NCBI RefSeq assembly: GCF_000385215.1 | Contig: NZ_ARQK01000046.1 | Location: 1 to 64,000 of the forward strand | Direction: 5' to 3' | Source: Thioalkalivibrio thiocyanoxidans ARh2 | GTDB lineage: Bacteria > Pseudomonadota > Gammaproteobacteria > Ectothiorhodospirales > Ectothiorhodospiraceae | Length of the DNA: 64,000 nucleotides | Shown here: positions 45,162 to 55,643 of the stretch, piece after piece | Position numbering within the stretch: the stretch's first letter is position 1 | How the letters are laid out: each line of letters starts with the position of its first letter | Position numbers and translations under genes: made by a program | The notes under the pieces: model-generated | Database searches by the model: none | Told to the model about the DNA's origin: nothing | What the model saw: the letters and a program-made list of their open reading frames with translations, nothing else

Positions 45162-46274
45162 GTGAGAGACGCCAGGGACCATGCTCCCGCCCTCGCGGAG
45201 ACCGTCCGCGAGGCCAGTGTCACAGGCACACGGATCGCCGTGCGCGGCGGGCGCCGGCATTACGCTCAGGCCTTCCCGGCCGGCGTTCCCTCCGGCGTGT
45301 TCGAGCTGGAGTGCCGCAATCACCGCGGCATCGTGACCCTGGAGCCCAGCGAGCTGGTCGTCACAGTGCGCAGCGGCACCCCCGTGGTCACGCTGGACCA
45401 GGCCCTGGCCGAAGTCGGCATGATGCTCCCCTTCGAACCCGCGCTGGGTGCACCAGAGGCCAGCGTCGGTGGCATGGTCGCGCTGGGGCTCTCGGGCCCA
45501 CGCCGTCCCTGGGCGGCCGCGCTGCGCGACGCCGTGCTGGGCACCCGGATCGTGAACGGGCGCGGCGAGATCCTGCAGTTCGGCGGGCAGGTGATGAAGA
45601 ACGTCGCGGGCTTCGATGTCTCCCGCCTGATCTGCGGCAGCCTGGGCGGACTCGGGCTGATCCTGGAGACCAGTTTCAAGCTGCTGCCGCGACCGGCCTG
45701 CGAGCGCTACCTGCAACGCGAGGATGATGCCGAGTCGTTCATCGCGCGCTGCAGCGCCTGGGGGCGCACCGGGTGGCCATTCTCGGGGATCGCCTGGCAC
45801 GACGGCGTCACCCATATCCGTCTCGGCGGCGGCGAGGAGGCGGTTGACGAGGCCATCCAGCGCATCGATGCCGAGCCCGGCGACCCGGCCCGGGGATTCT
45901 GGGACGCACTGCGTGACCGCAGCCTGCCCTTTTTCGTTGACGAGCTGGCCACCAACGCCCGGCTGTGGCGGATCAGCCTGCCGCCGGCGACAGAACCGCT
46001 CGCACTGTCCGGCGAGTGGCTGATGAGCTGGGCCGGCGCGGAGCGCTGGCTGCGCACGACAGAACACCCGGAGACCGTGCGTCGCGCCGTGACCGCGGCC
46101 GGGGGGCACGCCCGCCTGTGGCTCGGCGATGCCCCGGGCGTGCCCCGCCTGCACCCGCGGGGCGAGGCCCTGGAGGCCCTGGAAGGCCGCCTGCGCGAGG
46201 CCCTGGACCCGGACGGTGTCTTCTTCGCCCCCCTGCTGCCGAACCCCCGTTCCCGCCGGCCGCGCACGACCTGA
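45162..46274 (+). CDS. glcE: Glycolate oxidase FAD-binding subunit
   Basis: A 370-residue FAD-binding (FAD_binding_4) protein similar to GlcE: IAVRGGRRHYAQAF, PSELVVTVRSGTPV, ASVGGMVALGLSGPRRPW and QVMKNVAGFDVSRLI. It forms glycolate dehydrogenase with GlcD and GlcF, oxidising glycolate to glyoxylate. The start is GTG 45162 without a strong ribosome binding site. glcD is not adjacent, so the third subunit must be encoded elsewhere. Confidence 0.9.
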   Translation: MRDARDHAPALAETVREASVTGTRIAVRGGRRHYAQAFPAGVPSGVFELECRNHRGIVTLEPSELVVTVRSGTPVVTLDQALAEVGMMLPFEPALGAPEASVGGMVALGLSGPRRPWAAALRDAVLGTRIVNGRGEILQFGGQVMKNVAGFDVSRLICGSLGGLGLILETSFKLLPRPACERYLQREDDAESFIARCSAWGRTGWPFSGIAWHDGVTHIRLGGGEEAVDEAIQRIDAEPGDPARGFWDALRDRSLPFFVDELATNARLWRISLPPATEPLALSGEWLMSWAGAERWLRTTEHPETVRRAVTAAGGHARLWLGDAPGVPRLHPRGEALEALEGRLREALDPDGVFFAPLLPNPRSRRPRTT

Positions 46275-46277
46275 GCC

Positions 46278-47543
46278 ATGGAGACACGGCTGCACGAACG
46301 CTTTGCGAACGACCCGGCCGCGCGCATCGCGGAGGATGCGCTGCGCGCCTGCGTGCACTGCGGCTTCTGCAACGCGACCTGTCCGACTTACCAGGAGCTG
46401 GGCGACGAGGTCGACGGCCCGCGCGGCCGCATCTACCAGATCAAGGAAATCCTCGAATCCGGCGAGGCCAACCCGACCGCGCGCACCCACCTGGACCGCT
46501 GCCTGACCTGTCTCAACTGCATGACCACCTGCCCCTCCGGGGTGGATTACAACCACCTGGTCGCCTATGGCCGGGAGGTGATCGAGCATGACCTCGACCG
46601 AAACTGGCGCGAGCGGGCCCTGCGCGGCCTGCTGTCCCGCGCGCTGCCCGCGCGCTGGCCGTTCCGAATGGCCCTGGGGCTGGGGCGCCTGGTCCGCCCT
46701 GCCCTGCCCGCGGCCCTGCGCCGCCGCGTACCCGAGCGGCACGGCGCCAGGAAGGCGGCACAACCGGCCCCTTCGCAAGTACTGGAAGGTTTTCCCCACG
46801 GGCGCATCCTGCTGCTGGCTGGCTGCGTGCATGACGCAATCGACGCGCGCACCAACGCCTCGCTGAAGAACCTGCTTGGTCGCCTTGGTATCGAGGTCGT
46901 GGAAGTCGGTGAAACGCGTTGCTGCGGCGCAGTCGAACACCACTTGGCCTTCGAGGATCGGGCCCGGCAACGGGTACGCGCCAACCTCGGCGCCTGGAAA
47001 GGCGTGCTCGACCAGGGCGTGGACGCGGTGGTCAGCACCGCCAGCGGCTGCGGCGTGATGCTGCGCGACTACGGCCACCTGCTGGCTGGCGACCCCGACT
47101 ACGCGGAACGCGCACGCGACGTCTCCGAGCGCGTACGCGATCCGGTGGAGCTGTTCACACCGGCTGCCATCGAGAAGCTGGGCATCCGCGCGCCGCAGGG
47201 CCACGACCCGATCGCCTGGCACGCCCCCTGCACCCTGCAACATGGCCAGCGCCTGGCCGGGCGTGTGGAGCCGTTGCTGCAGGCGGCCGGTTTCGAACTG
47301 TCACCCACGGGGGAACCTCACCTGTGCTGCGGCTCGGCGGGGACCTACTCGATCACCCAGCCGGCGATGGCCGCCCGGCTGCGTACCCGCAAGCTGGACA
47401 ATCTGGAGGCCACCGCGCCCGCGCGCATCGTGACCGCCAACGTCGGCTGCCAGACGCATCTGCAATCCGGCACCGACACCCCGGTCGAGCACTGGCTGAC
47501 GCTGCTCGAACGCCATTGCCCGGCAACTCCCGCCGGTGCGTAG
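46278..47543 (+). CDS. glcF: Glycolate oxidase iron-sulfur subunit
   Basis: A 421-residue protein with two [4Fe-4S] motifs (CVHCGFCNATCPTY and CLTCLNCMTTCPSGVDY) and two CCG-type domains (CCGAVEHH, CCGSAGTYS). It passes electrons from glycolate oxidation to the membrane. It follows glcE by three bases and is followed by a glyoxylate aminotransferase. Confidence 0.95.
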   Translation: METRLHERFANDPAARIAEDALRACVHCGFCNATCPTYQELGDEVDGPRGRIYQIKEILESGEANPTARTHLDRCLTCLNCMTTCPSGVDYNHLVAYGREVIEHDLDRNWRERALRGLLSRALPARWPFRMALGLGRLVRPALPAALRRRVPERHGARKAAQPAPSQVLEGFPHGRILLLAGCVHDAIDARTNASLKNLLGRLGIEVVEVGETRCCGAVEHHLAFEDRARQRVRANLGAWKGVLDQGVDAVVSTASGCGVMLRDYGHLLAGDPDYAERARDVSERVRDPVELFTPAAIEKLGIRAPQGHDPIAWHAPCTLQHGQRLAGRVEPLLQAAGFELSPTGEPHLCCGSAGTYSITQPAMAARLRTRKLDNLEATAPARIVTANVGCQTHLQSGTDTPVEHWLTLLERHCPATPAGA

Positions 47544-47607
47544 GGGCGCTTGCCCGGGCTCCTGCGGCGATCTAGATTCCCCCTTTTCCAATCCGGTAGA
47601 CGCATCC

Positions 47608-48789
47608 ATGCAGGCAAAATCCTTTCTCCCCCCGCAGCGCACCCTGATGGGCCCCGGCCCCTCCGACGTGAACCCGCGCGTGCTGAGCGCGATGAGCCGC
47701 CCGATCATCGGCCACCTGGATCCGGTGTTCGTCGGCATGATGGAGGAGATGAAAAGCCTGCTGCAGTACGCCTTCCAGACCGAGAACGCGCTGACCCTGC
47801 CGGTCTCCGCCCCCGGTTCCGCCGGCATGGAGACCTGCTTCGCCAACCTGGTGGAGCCGGGCGACAAGGTGATCGTCTGCATCAACGGCGTGTTCGGCAC
47901 GCGCATGAAGGAGAACGTCGAGCGCTGCGGCGGCACCGCCGTGGTGGTGGAGGACGACTGGGGCGCCCCGGTCTCCCCGGAGAAGGTCGCGGACGCGCTG
48001 AAGGGCAACCCGGACGCGAAGGTCCTGGCCTTCGTGCATGCCGAGACCTCCACCGGTGCCTGCTCCGATGTCGAGACCCTGTGCCGGATGGCCCGCGAAC
48101 ACGACTGCCTGACCATCGTGGACGCCGTCACCAGCCTGGGCGGCAGCCCGCTGAAGGTCGACGACTGGGGTGTGGATGCGATCTACTCCGGCAGCCAGAA
48201 GTGCCTGTCCTGCACCCCGGGCCTGTCGCCGGTCAGCTTCAGCCAGCGCGCGGTGGACCGCATCCAGGCGCGCAGCCACAAGGTGCAGAGCTGGTTCCTC
48301 GACCTGAACCTGGTGATGGGCTACTGGGGTGGCGGCGGCAAGCGCGCCTACCACCACACCGCGCCGATCAACGCCCTGTATGCGCTGCACGAGTCGCTGG
48401 TCATCCTCGCCGAGGAAGGCCTGGAGAACAGCTGGACCCGCCACGCCCGCCACCACACGGCACTGCGCGCGGGCCTCGAGGCGATGGGGCTGAAATTCCT
48501 GGTCGACGAGGCCCACCGCCTGCCGCAACTTAACGCCGTGCACGTCCCCGAAGGCGTGGACGAGGCCGCGGTGCGCGCGGAGCTGCTAGAGCGCTACAAC
48601 CTCGAGATCGGCGCCGGGCTCGGCCCCTATGCCGGCAAGGTCTGGCGCATCGGTCTGATGGGCCATGGCGCGAACGAGCGCAACGTGTCGCTGTGCCTGT
48701 CCGCACTGGAGGCGGTGCTGGCCGACATGGGCGCGGTGAAGCCGGGCCAGGCCCTGGCCGCCGCCCGTGCGAGCTACAAGCAAGCGTAG
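47608..48789 (+). CDS. Alanine/serine-glyoxylate aminotransferase (class V)
   Basis: A 393-residue class V PLP enzyme: GPGPSDVNPRVLSAMSRPII at the start, HAETSTGACSDV, VDAVTSLGG, and the PLP lysine in YSGSQKCLSCTPG. It converts glyoxylate to glycine with alanine or serine as donor. With GlcE/GlcF upstream this gives a glycolate-to-glycine path, typical of carbon salvage in RuBisCO users. The donor cannot be decided from sequence. Confidence 0.93.
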   Translation: MQAKSFLPPQRTLMGPGPSDVNPRVLSAMSRPIIGHLDPVFVGMMEEMKSLLQYAFQTENALTLPVSAPGSAGMETCFANLVEPGDKVIVCINGVFGTRMKENVERCGGTAVVVEDDWGAPVSPEKVADALKGNPDAKVLAFVHAETSTGACSDVETLCRMAREHDCLTIVDAVTSLGGSPLKVDDWGVDAIYSGSQKCLSCTPGLSPVSFSQRAVDRIQARSHKVQSWFLDLNLVMGYWGGGGKRAYHHTAPINALYALHESLVILAEEGLENSWTRHARHHTALRAGLEAMGLKFLVDEAHRLPQLNAVHVPEGVDEAAVRAELLERYNLEIGAGLGPYAGKVWRIGLMGHGANERNVSLCLSALEAVLADMGAVKPGQALAAARASYKQA

Positions 48790-48834
48790 CGCTGGACCAC
48801 CCGAGCCGATAACGAAACCTGCGGGAGACGCAAC

Positions 48835-49164
48835 ATGACGCTTTCCGAACTACTGCAGTACCTGGACGAGAACATGGACGGGGTCTTCCTGGACGGCGAC
48901 TCCGCCAGCACCCTGGAGAAGGCCCGCAGCGGCGAGCACCGCAATCCAATCGCGGCCGAGGTGCTGACCACGCTGATGGACGGTGCCGGTGCCGACGGCC
49001 CGGACACCACCCTGGAGCGCGCCGAGGCGGTCAAGGCCATCGGCCCGCTGCGCCTGAAGTACATGGCCGACGACGCCCCGGTCGAGGGCTTCCGCCTGGT
49101 GGAAAAGACCATCGTCACCATCGACGCGGCCTACAACGACGAGGCCCTCTCCTCGCGCGGCTGA
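48835..49164 (+). CDS. Protein of unknown function
   Basis: A 109-residue acidic, soluble protein (LLQYLDENMDGVFLDGDSAS, VLTTLMDGAGADGPDTTLER) with no signal peptide and no recognisable domain. GGGAG precedes the ATG, and codon use matches the neighbours. It lies 45 bases after the aminotransferase and may belong to the same transcript. Confidence 0.75.
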   Translation: MTLSELLQYLDENMDGVFLDGDSASTLEKARSGEHRNPIAAEVLTTLMDGAGADGPDTTLERAEAVKAIGPLRLKYMADDAPVEGFRLVEKTIVTIDAAYNDEALSSRG

Positions 49165-49267
49165 CACCCCTCGACCCAGTCATCCTCCCGGATCACCGCT
49201 TCACTGCCTCCGGGATCGCGCTGCCTGGTTCGGTGGGTAGAGCCGGGTTGCGTGCTGGCCGTTGTGG

Positions 49268-50050
49268 TCAGTGCGCCTTTCTTCGTCGTTTCGCGGCGGG
49301 TGGATCCAGAGGCTCGGCCGGCAGCCCCAGTCGGTCGACGATCGCGGACCGCGAGGCCTCGGCCAGCGAGCGACGATCCTCGTCAGCGGTTTCGATCGGC
49401 TCCAGGAAATGCACCTGCACGCGGGTCTCGCGGCGGCACAGCAGGCGCCAGGCATTCACAAGCAGGCGGTCGTCGTCGGAATAGGCGACGGGAACCGGAC
49501 CGCCCTCGGGGCGCTCGTAGTCCAGTGCCACCGGCTGCACCGGATGGCCGTTCTCGGCCACCGCGGCAAACAGGCGCGGGTGGAAGCGGCGCACGCCCTG
49601 CCCGCGGCTGGTCGTCCCTTCCGGGAACACCACGAAGTGCCGGCCCTCGTCGAGGCCCTCGCGCATGGCCTCGATGTGGGCGTTTGCCTCGCCCGCGCCG
49701 CGGCGGATGAAACGCGTGTCGTGCTGGCGCGCCAGCCAGCCGATCACCGGCCAGCGGGCAATCTCGTCCTTGGACAGAAAACACGGATCCACGGCCGCGC
49801 CAATCAGCGGGATGTCCAGCCACGACACGTGGTTGGCCACCACCAGCGAGGCCCGCCCCGGCGGCGTACCGGCAAGCCGAAAACGCACCCCTGCCAGCCA
49901 CAGCGCGCGGTCGTACCAGTCGCGGCGGATGCGGCTGCGCGTCTCGAAGTCATCGCCCCGGCGCGACATGCGCCAGCTCAGCCAGACGCCCTTCAGCAGG
50001 TGCAGGAGAATGCGCATCAGCCTACCCGATGCGCGCAGGCTTCCCGTCAT
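49268..50050 (-). CDS. plsC: 1-acyl-sn-glycerol-3-phosphate acyltransferase (PlsC-like)
   Basis: A 260-residue membrane-associated acyltransferase with an N-terminal hydrophobic helix, the catalytic NHVSWLD (H-x4-D) and FPEGTTSRG motifs. It acylates lysophosphatidate or a related lysolipid. ATG 50050 is the chosen start; ATG 50017 (MRILLHLL) is a close alternative. The tail is basic (AAKRRRKAH). Confidence 0.9.
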   Translation of the reverse strand: MTGSLRASGRLMRILLHLLKGVWLSWRMSRRGDDFETRSRIRRDWYDRALWLAGVRFRLAGTPPGRASLVVANHVSWLDIPLIGAAVDPCFLSKDEIARWPVIGWLARQHDTRFIRRGAGEANAHIEAMREGLDEGRHFVVFPEGTTSRGQGVRRFHPRLFAAVAENGHPVQPVALDYERPEGGPVPVAYSDDDRLLVNAWRLLCRRETRVQVHFLEPIETADEDRRSLAEASRSAIVDRLGLPAEPLDPPAAKRRRKAH

Positions 50051-50186
50051 ATCGCAATCCCCGGCTGGCGAGTGCGTGGCTGCACCCGGAAAACATCGAT
50101 CCTGGTCCCGGCGATCCGCAAGACCCCTGGCCGGCATCCGCCACGCCCCAGCGAACAGGCCATGCAGGTCGGCCGCAAGGGGTGCC

Positions 50187-50600
50187 TTACGGCAGCTGAC
50201 CGGTATAGGCGCCGGACTCCACCGGCAGGTCCTCGGCCTCCCAGCCCTTGATGCCACCGGCCACGTTCACGACCTGGCCAAAGCCCATCTCGCGCAGCCG
50301 CTGCACCGACATCGCGGCGCGTCCGCCCGTGGCGCACATCACGGCCACCGGCTTCTCGCGGGCGTTGACCAGCGCATCGATGCGATGCGGGGTGTTCGGA
50401 TCCGCCGCCCCTTCCAGCAGGCCGCGCGGGATCAGCAGCGAGTTCGGCACATGGATCTTTTCGTATTCGTACGGTTCGCGCACATCCACCAGCAGCCAGT
50501 CCTCGCCGGCTTCCATCTTGTCGGAGAGTTCCTCGGGGGAGATCTCCTCGACGTGCTGGCGCGCCTCGGCGACGAAATCCATCAGCTTCTTCTCGCTCAT
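50187..50600 (-). CDS. Single-domain rhodanese sulfurtransferase
   Basis: A 137-residue rhodanese domain with active-site loop CATGGRAAMS and the usual LLVDVREPYEYEKIHVPNS. It probably moves sulfane sulfur, a common activity in sulfur-oxidising bacteria. ATG 50600 with AAAGGGAA upstream is chosen; the frame to 50663 is not conserved. Confidence 0.93.
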   Translation of the reverse strand: MSEKKLMDFVAEARQHVEEISPEELSDKMEAGEDWLLVDVREPYEYEKIHVPNSLLIPRGLLEGAADPNTPHRIDALVNAREKPVAVMCATGGRAAMSVQRLREMGFGQVVNVAGGIKGWEAEDLPVESGAYTGQLP

Positions 50601-50672
50601 TCGAACATTCCCTTTGCAGTGAACAGAAAACGGATACGACGGTACTTCAAACTGTGGCCGCAAACGAGGTCT

Positions 50673-52706
50673 TCAACCCTGATCCAGTGCGTTTGCCAGG
50701 GCATCCGGGGCCGTTACCGGCGCCTCGCAGTGCAGGCCGCGGCAGACATAGGCGCATACGCCGGCCTCCGGCGGCGCCTTCTCCGCCAGGGCCGCCAGCA
50801 GCCCATCGGCATCGCCCGGGATGGCGAAGCCCCACACCGGGCGGTTCTGTGACCGCAGGCGCTGCTCCCAGGCCGGCAGCTCGTCCACCTTGCCGCGCAG
50901 TACGACCAACGGCGGCGGCTGATGGTGCATGTCCAGCGCGATCAACAGGCTCATGTGGCCCAGCGGGGCCTGCTCGATCATCGGCCCGGCGTTGGCCAGC
51001 GTGCGTTCGGCGGCTTCCAGGTAGCGCGGCTCGGCCAGCAGCAAGCCGAGTTTCTGCAACGCCTGCGCGGCAATGCCGTTACCGGCGGCCATCGCGTCGT
51101 CGGCGTAGACCTTGGGCCGCTGGATCAGCGCCTCGTGATCGCGCGCGGTGTAGAAGAACCCGCCGTGCTCGGTATCCTCGAAGTCGGCCAACAGGGCCTC
51201 CGCCAGGGTCGTCGCCCAGCCCACCAGGTCGCTGTCCCACTCGGCTTCCAGCAGCGCCAGCGTGGCCTCCAGCAGCAGGGCGTGGTCGTCCAGATAGGCC
51301 CGTGGCAGCTCGCCGGTCGCCCCTTCGCGGTAGCTGGCAAACAGCCGGCCATCGCGCCAGAGCCGTTCGCGAACCGCATCCATCGCCGCGCGGGCCAGTC
51401 CCAGCCAGTCGGGCCGCTCTAGCGCACGCGCGGCGCGGGCGAGCCCGGTGATCATCAGCGCGTTCCAGGCGCCCAGGATCTTGTCGTCGCGATGCGGCCG
51501 CACGCGCTGCTCCCGCGCGGCCAGCAGGCGCTCGCGGGCGCGGCCCAGGCGCGTGTTCGCCTCGGACTCGTCAATGCCCAGGGCATCGGCTACGGTCGCG
51601 ATCGGGACCAGCTCGTGCAGGTGCCAGCGACCCTCGAAGTTGGCCGGGCCGTTCAGCCCCCAGACCCGGCTGGCGACCGCCCATTCGTCCTCCGCCAGCA
51701 GGCCCTCGACCGTCTCCGGATCCCAGACGTAGAAGCGGCCTTCCTCCCCTTCGGAATCGGCATCGAGACTGGAGTAGAACGCGCCGGAGGGGTCGCGCAT
51801 CTCGCGCTCCAGCCAGGCGACCGTCTGTTCGGCCACGCGCCGTGCACGGTCGTCACCGGCGGCCGCACGCTCGGCATACAGGCCCAGCAGCGGCCCGTTG
51901 TCGTAGAGCATCTTTTCGAAGTGCGGGATCATCCAGCGCGCATCCACCGAGTAGCGGCAGAAGCCACCGCCGACCTGGTCGAAGATCCCGCCGGCGGCCA
52001 TCGCCGCGAGCGTCCGCTCGAGCATGCGGTCGGCCTCGGCATCATTGTGGCGCGCCGCATGCCAGGCCAGCCATTCGAGCGTGGCCGGATGCGGGAACTT
52101 GGGCGCATCGCCGAAGCCCCCGAACTGCTCGTCGAAGGTCTGCGCGAGTTCCGCCCGCGCCTTGTCCATTACACCGATCGCCGGGATCGCCCCGCCCGCC
52201 GGCCGGTAGATGCGGGAGAGCGCCTGCTGCAGGGATTCATTCTGGCGCTGGATCTCGTCCGGGTGCTCCGCCAGGAAATCGGCCACCCGGTTCATCAGGT
52301 CGACGAAAGACGGAAGCCCGTGGCGCGGGGTGCTGGGGAAGTACGTGCCGGCAAAGAACGGCACCTGGTCCGGGGTCAGGAACACCGTCAGCGGCCAGCC
52401 GCCCGGGCGCTGGGACAGCAGCATGTGGGCGTTCTGGTAGATACGGTCGAGGTCGGGGCGTTCCTCGCGGTCCACCTTGATGTTGATGAAGCGGCGGTTC
52501 ATCACCTCGGCGGTGGCCGGGTCCTCGAACGATTCATGCGCCATCACGTGACACCAGTGACAGGCAGAATAGCCGATCGACAGCAGGATCGGCTTGTCCT
52601 CGCGGCGGGCGCGCTGCAGCGCCTCCTCGCCCCAGGGATACCAGTCCACCGGGTTGTCGGCATGCTGTAGCAGATACGGGCTGCTGGCCCCGGCCAGTCG
52701 ATTCAT
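50673..52706 (-). CDS. Thioredoxin-domain protein of the YyaL/DUF255 family
   Basis: A 677-residue protein: an N-terminal thioredoxin-like domain with [14 protein letters not shown] (about 45-60), then a six-hairpin glycosidase-like (alpha/alpha toroid) domain with [20 protein letters not shown] and [13 protein letters not shown]. The family (related to spermatogenesis-associated protein 20) has no settled enzymatic role. GGGAGG precedes ATG 52706; the huge upstream frame is antisense to lgt. Confidence 0.94.
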   Translation of the reverse strand: MNRLAGASSPYLLQHADNPVDWYPWGEEALQRARREDKPILLSIGYSACHWCHVMAHESFEDPATAEVMNRRFINIKVDREERPDLDRIYQNAHMLLSQRPGGWPLTVFLTPDQVPFFAGTYFPSTPRHGLPSFVDLMNRVADFLAEHPDEIQRQNESLQQALSRIYRPAGGAIPAIGVMDKARAELAQTFDEQFGGFGDAPKFPHPATLEWLAWHAARHNDAEADRMLERTLAAMAAGGIFDQVGGGFCRYSVDARWMIPHFEKMLYDNGPLLGLYAERAAAGDDRARRVAEQTVAWLEREMRDPSGAFYSSLDADSEGEEGRFYVWDPETVEGLLAEDEWAVASRVWGLNGPANFEGRWHLHELVPIATVADALGIDESEANTRLGRARERLLAAREQRVRPHRDDKILGAWNALMITGLARAARALERPDWLGLARAAMDAVRERLWRDGRLFASYREGATGELPRAYLDDHALLLEATLALLEAEWDSDLVGWATTLAEALLADFEDTEHGGFFYTARDHEALIQRPKVYADDAMAAGNGIAAQALQKLGLLLAEPRYLEAAERTLANAGPMIEQAPLGHMSLLIALDMHHQPPPLVVLRGKVDELPAWEQRLRSQNRPVWGFAIPGDADGLLAALAEKAPPEAGVCAYVCRGLHCEAPVTAPDALANALDQG

Positions 52707-52808
52707 CGCACGACCTCCCTGGAAATCGGATTCGCCCCGACGGGTACAGGTGCACGCCAGGGCTAGGCCGGGTAGCATGTGCAGCCGATTTTCCATCCGC
52801 AAGCGACC

Positions 52809-53624
52809 ATGCCCACGCACCCGTTTATCGATCCGGTAGCCCTGTCGCTGGGGCCCCTGACCCTGTACTGGTACGGGCTGATGTACCTGATCGGCTTCGT
52901 GGCCTTCTGGGCACTGGGGGCCTGGCGTGCGCGCACGCAGGGCTGGGCGCCCCTGCAACCGGCTCAGGTCGGCGATCTGCTGTTCTGGGGCGCGATCGGC
53001 GTAATCATCGGCGGCCGCCTGGGCTATGCCCTGTTCTACAACCTGGATGCGACGCTGGCCGACCCGGTCAGCCTGTTCCGCGTCTGGGAGGGCGGCATGG
53101 CCTTCCACGGCGGGCTGGTCGGGGTGCTCGTAACCTCCTGGCTGTATGCACGCCGACTGGGCGTGGGCTTCTTCCGCCTGACGGACTTTGTCGCCCCGCT
53201 GGTGCCGATCGGCCTGGGCGCGGGGCGCATCGGCAACTGGATCAACGGCGAGCTGTGGGGCAAGCCCACCGACCTGCCCTGGGCGATGATCTTCCCGGCT
53301 GCGGACTACGTGCCGCGCCACCCGTCGCAGCTCTACCAGGCGTTCCTCGAGGGGCTGGTGCTGTTCGTGGTGCTGTGGATCGTGTCGCGTCATCCGCGCC
53401 GTACCGGCCTGATCTCCGGGCTGTTCCTGACGCTCTACGGCGGCTTCCGCTTCCTGGTCGAATTCGTGCGCGTGCCGGATGCGCATATCGGCTATCTCGC
53501 CTTCGACTGGCTGACGCTCGGCCAGGTATTGAGCCTGCCAGTCATCCTGTTCGGGATCGGCCTGATCGTCTGGTCGCGCAGGAACCCCGTACCGGAAGCC
53601 CGCCCGAACGCCGAGAAACCCTGA
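52809..53624 (+). CDS. lgt: Prolipoprotein diacylglyceryl transferase
   Basis: A 271-residue inner-membrane enzyme with seven helices that transfers diacylglycerol to the lipobox cysteine. It shows the Lgt signature [20 protein letters not shown] and the [11 protein letters not shown] motif. ATG 52809 is chosen; 10 further codons upstream are open but unlikely. It is divergent from the YyaL gene and directly precedes thyA, a conserved order. Confidence 0.97.
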   Translation: MPTHPFIDPVALSLGPLTLYWYGLMYLIGFVAFWALGAWRARTQGWAPLQPAQVGDLLFWGAIGVIIGGRLGYALFYNLDATLADPVSLFRVWEGGMAFHGGLVGVLVTSWLYARRLGVGFFRLTDFVAPLVPIGLGAGRIGNWINGELWGKPTDLPWAMIFPAADYVPRHPSQLYQAFLEGLVLFVVLWIVSRHPRRTGLISGLFLTLYGGFRFLVEFVRVPDAHIGYLAFDWLTLGQVLSLPVILFGIGLIVWSRRNPVPEARPNAEKP

Positions 53625-53625
53625 C

Positions 53626-54444
53626 ATGCAGCAATACCTCGACCTCGTCCGCCATATCCGCAAGCACGGCACCGACCGCCCGGACCGAACCGGCACCGGC
53701 ACACGCTCGGTGTTCGGCTACCAGATGCGCTTCGACCTGGCCGCGGGCTTCCCGCTGGTCACCACCAAGCGCACCCACCTGCGCTCGGTGATCCACGAAC
53801 TGCTGTGGTTCATCCGCGGCGAGACCAACATCGGCTATCTCAAGGAACACAAGGTCCGTATCTGGGACGACTGGGCGACCGAGGATGGCGATCTGGGCCC
53901 GATCTACGGGGCGCAGTGGCGCAACTGGGCCGGGCACGACCAGCTGGCCGAACTGGTGGGCAACCTGAAGCACCGGCCCTATTCGCGGCGCCACATCATC
54001 AGCGCCTGGAACGTGGCCGACCTGCCGGACGAGTCCGTCTCGCCGCAGGAGAACGCGAACGCCGGGCGCATGGCGCTGGCCCCCTGCCACACCCTGTTCC
54101 AGTTCTACGTCGCCGACGGCCGGCTGTCCTGCCAGCTCTACCAGCGCAGTGCCGATGTCTTCCTGGGCGTGCCGTTCAACATCGCCAGCTATGCCCTGTT
54201 CACGCACATGCTGGCGCAGGTGGCCGGCCTGGAACCGGGCGACTTCGTGCACACCTTCGGCGACGCCCACCTCTATCACAACCACGAGCAGCAGGTGGAC
54301 GAGCTGCTGGGCCGCGAGCCCCTGCCACTGCCCACCCTGCACCTGAATCCCGAGGTCACGGACCTGTTCGCCTTCACCTTCGATGACATCGAGGTACGCG
54401 ACTACCAGTCACACCCGCCGATCAAGGCGCCAGTGGCGATCTGA
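53626..54444 (+). CDS. thyA: Thymidylate synthase
   Basis: A 272-residue enzyme making dTMP from dUMP and methylene-tetrahydrofolate. The catalytic cysteine is in [12 protein letters not shown]; the dUMP-binding [11 protein letters not shown] is near the N-terminus and [20 protein letters not shown] follows. It starts one base after lgt and overlaps folA by one base. Confidence 0.98.
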   Translation: MQQYLDLVRHIRKHGTDRPDRTGTGTRSVFGYQMRFDLAAGFPLVTTKRTHLRSVIHELLWFIRGETNIGYLKEHKVRIWDDWATEDGDLGPIYGAQWRNWAGHDQLAELVGNLKHRPYSRRHIISAWNVADLPDESVSPQENANAGRMALAPCHTLFQFYVADGRLSCQLYQRSADVFLGVPFNIASYALFTHMLAQVAGLEPGDFVHTFGDAHLYHNHEQQVDELLGREPLPLPTLHLNPEVTDLFAFTFDDIEVRDYQSHPPIKAPVAI

Positions 54445-54938
54445 TGGCGACCCCCGAGATCCACCTGATCGTCGCGCTGGACCCGGACCATGTGATCGGG
54501 CGCGACAACGATCTGCCCTGGCACCTGCCGAAGGACCTGCAGCACTTCAAGCGCGTGACCGACGGGCACCCGATAATCATGGGACGGCGCACGTTCGAGT
54601 CCATCGGCCGCCCCCTGCCGAAACGCCGCAACCTGGTGCTCACGCGCCAGGCCGACTGGCAGACGGACGGCGTGGAGGTCTATCCGGATCTGGACAGCGC
54701 CCTGGCCTCCATCCCCGAGGGCCCCGCCTTCGTGATCGGCGGTGCCGGGCTGTTCGCCGAGGCCCTGCCCCGGGCCTCGGTGCTGCACCTGACCCGCGTG
54801 CACGAACCCCATGCCGGGGACACCTGGTTCCCGGCTATCAACCCCGATGACTGGGACTGCGTCTGGTCCGAACACCACGCACCCGACGACCGCCACGCCT
54901 GCGGCTTCACCTTCCAGCGTCTGGAACGTCGCCGCTAA
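54444..54938 (+). CDS. folA: Dihydrofolate reductase
   Basis: A 164-residue enzyme that regenerates tetrahydrofolate used up by ThyA. Signature LPWHLPKDLQHFKRVTDGHP then IIMGRRTFESIGRPLPKRRN and VIGGAGLFAEAL. Its ATG overlaps the thyA stop (TGATG), so the two are translationally coupled. Confidence 0.97.
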   Translation: MATPEIHLIVALDPDHVIGRDNDLPWHLPKDLQHFKRVTDGHPIIMGRRTFESIGRPLPKRRNLVLTRQADWQTDGVEVYPDLDSALASIPEGPAFVIGGAGLFAEALPRASVLHLTRVHEPHAGDTWFPAINPDDWDCVWSEHHAPDDRHACGFTFQRLERRR

Positions 54939-55145
54939 CCCCCACCCTGCCATGGGACACTGTGCCGGCCCGGAAAGCCTTCGCGGGCAGGCCGCACCAC
55001 TCGTGCCTATACTCGGTAGAACCACCCGGGACCGCAGGCTGCCCTGTCGGCGCTGCACCCGATGGTCCCGGACCGGCAAGCTCACCAGCGGCGCGCTGTT
55101 GGTCGAGCCCGGTCGATATCCGACAGCTTCGCGCGGAGGGATGCC

Positions 55146-55604
55146 ATGCTGCGCAAGACGACCTACACGATCCTTGCGGCCGGGGCGCTTGCCCTTTCCG
55201 GCTGCGCACACTACGGGGGACAGGAGCAGGCCGGCATGGTGATCGGCGGTGCCCTGGGAGGCCTGCTGGGCGCCGAGGTCGGCGCGGGGCGTGGCCGCAC
55301 CGCCGCGATCATCGCCGGCACCCTGGCCGGCGCGGCGATCGGCGGCGCAGTCGGCCGCTCGATGGACGACGTCGACCGCATGAAGACCGCCCAGACCCTG
55401 GAGACCGTACGCACGGGGGTGCCAGCGCAATGGGTCAATCCGGATACCGGACACCAGTATGCGGTGACCCCCACCCGGACCTTCGACACCGCGACCGGAC
55501 CCTGCCGCGAGTACACCATCGATGCGACCATCGGTGGTCAGCGCGAACAGGTCTACGGCACGGCATGCCGCCAGCCGGACGGGAGCTGGCAGATCCAGAG
55601 CTGA
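55146..55604 (+). CDS. Glycine-zipper outer-membrane lipoprotein
   Basis: A 152-residue lipoprotein: lipobox LALSGC, a glycine-zipper region (GGALGGLLGAEVGAGRGR, GTLAGAAIGGAVGRSMD), and a C-terminal surface-antigen-like domain (WVNPDTGHQYAVTPTRTF) with a Cys pair. It resembles the rickettsial 17-kDa antigen family. Two ATGs (55141 and 55146) are close; only 55146 is in frame. Confidence 0.9.
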   Translation: MLRKTTYTILAAGALALSGCAHYGGQEQAGMVIGGALGGLLGAEVGAGRGRTAAIIAGTLAGAAIGGAVGRSMDDVDRMKTAQTLETVRTGVPAQWVNPDTGHQYAVTPTRTFDTATGPCREYTIDATIGGQREQVYGTACRQPDGSWQIQS

Positions 55605-55643
55605 CCGCTGCATGCCCAGCCCGGTCGCTGCCGGAGCGATGGG

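Noticed and set aside
42144-47243. A 1699-codon open frame on the minus strand
   Set aside because: It is fully antisense to the TRAP permease, DUF302, glcE and glcF genes, has a His/Gln/Ala/Gly-rich composition typical of GC-rich shadow frames, and shows no domain.
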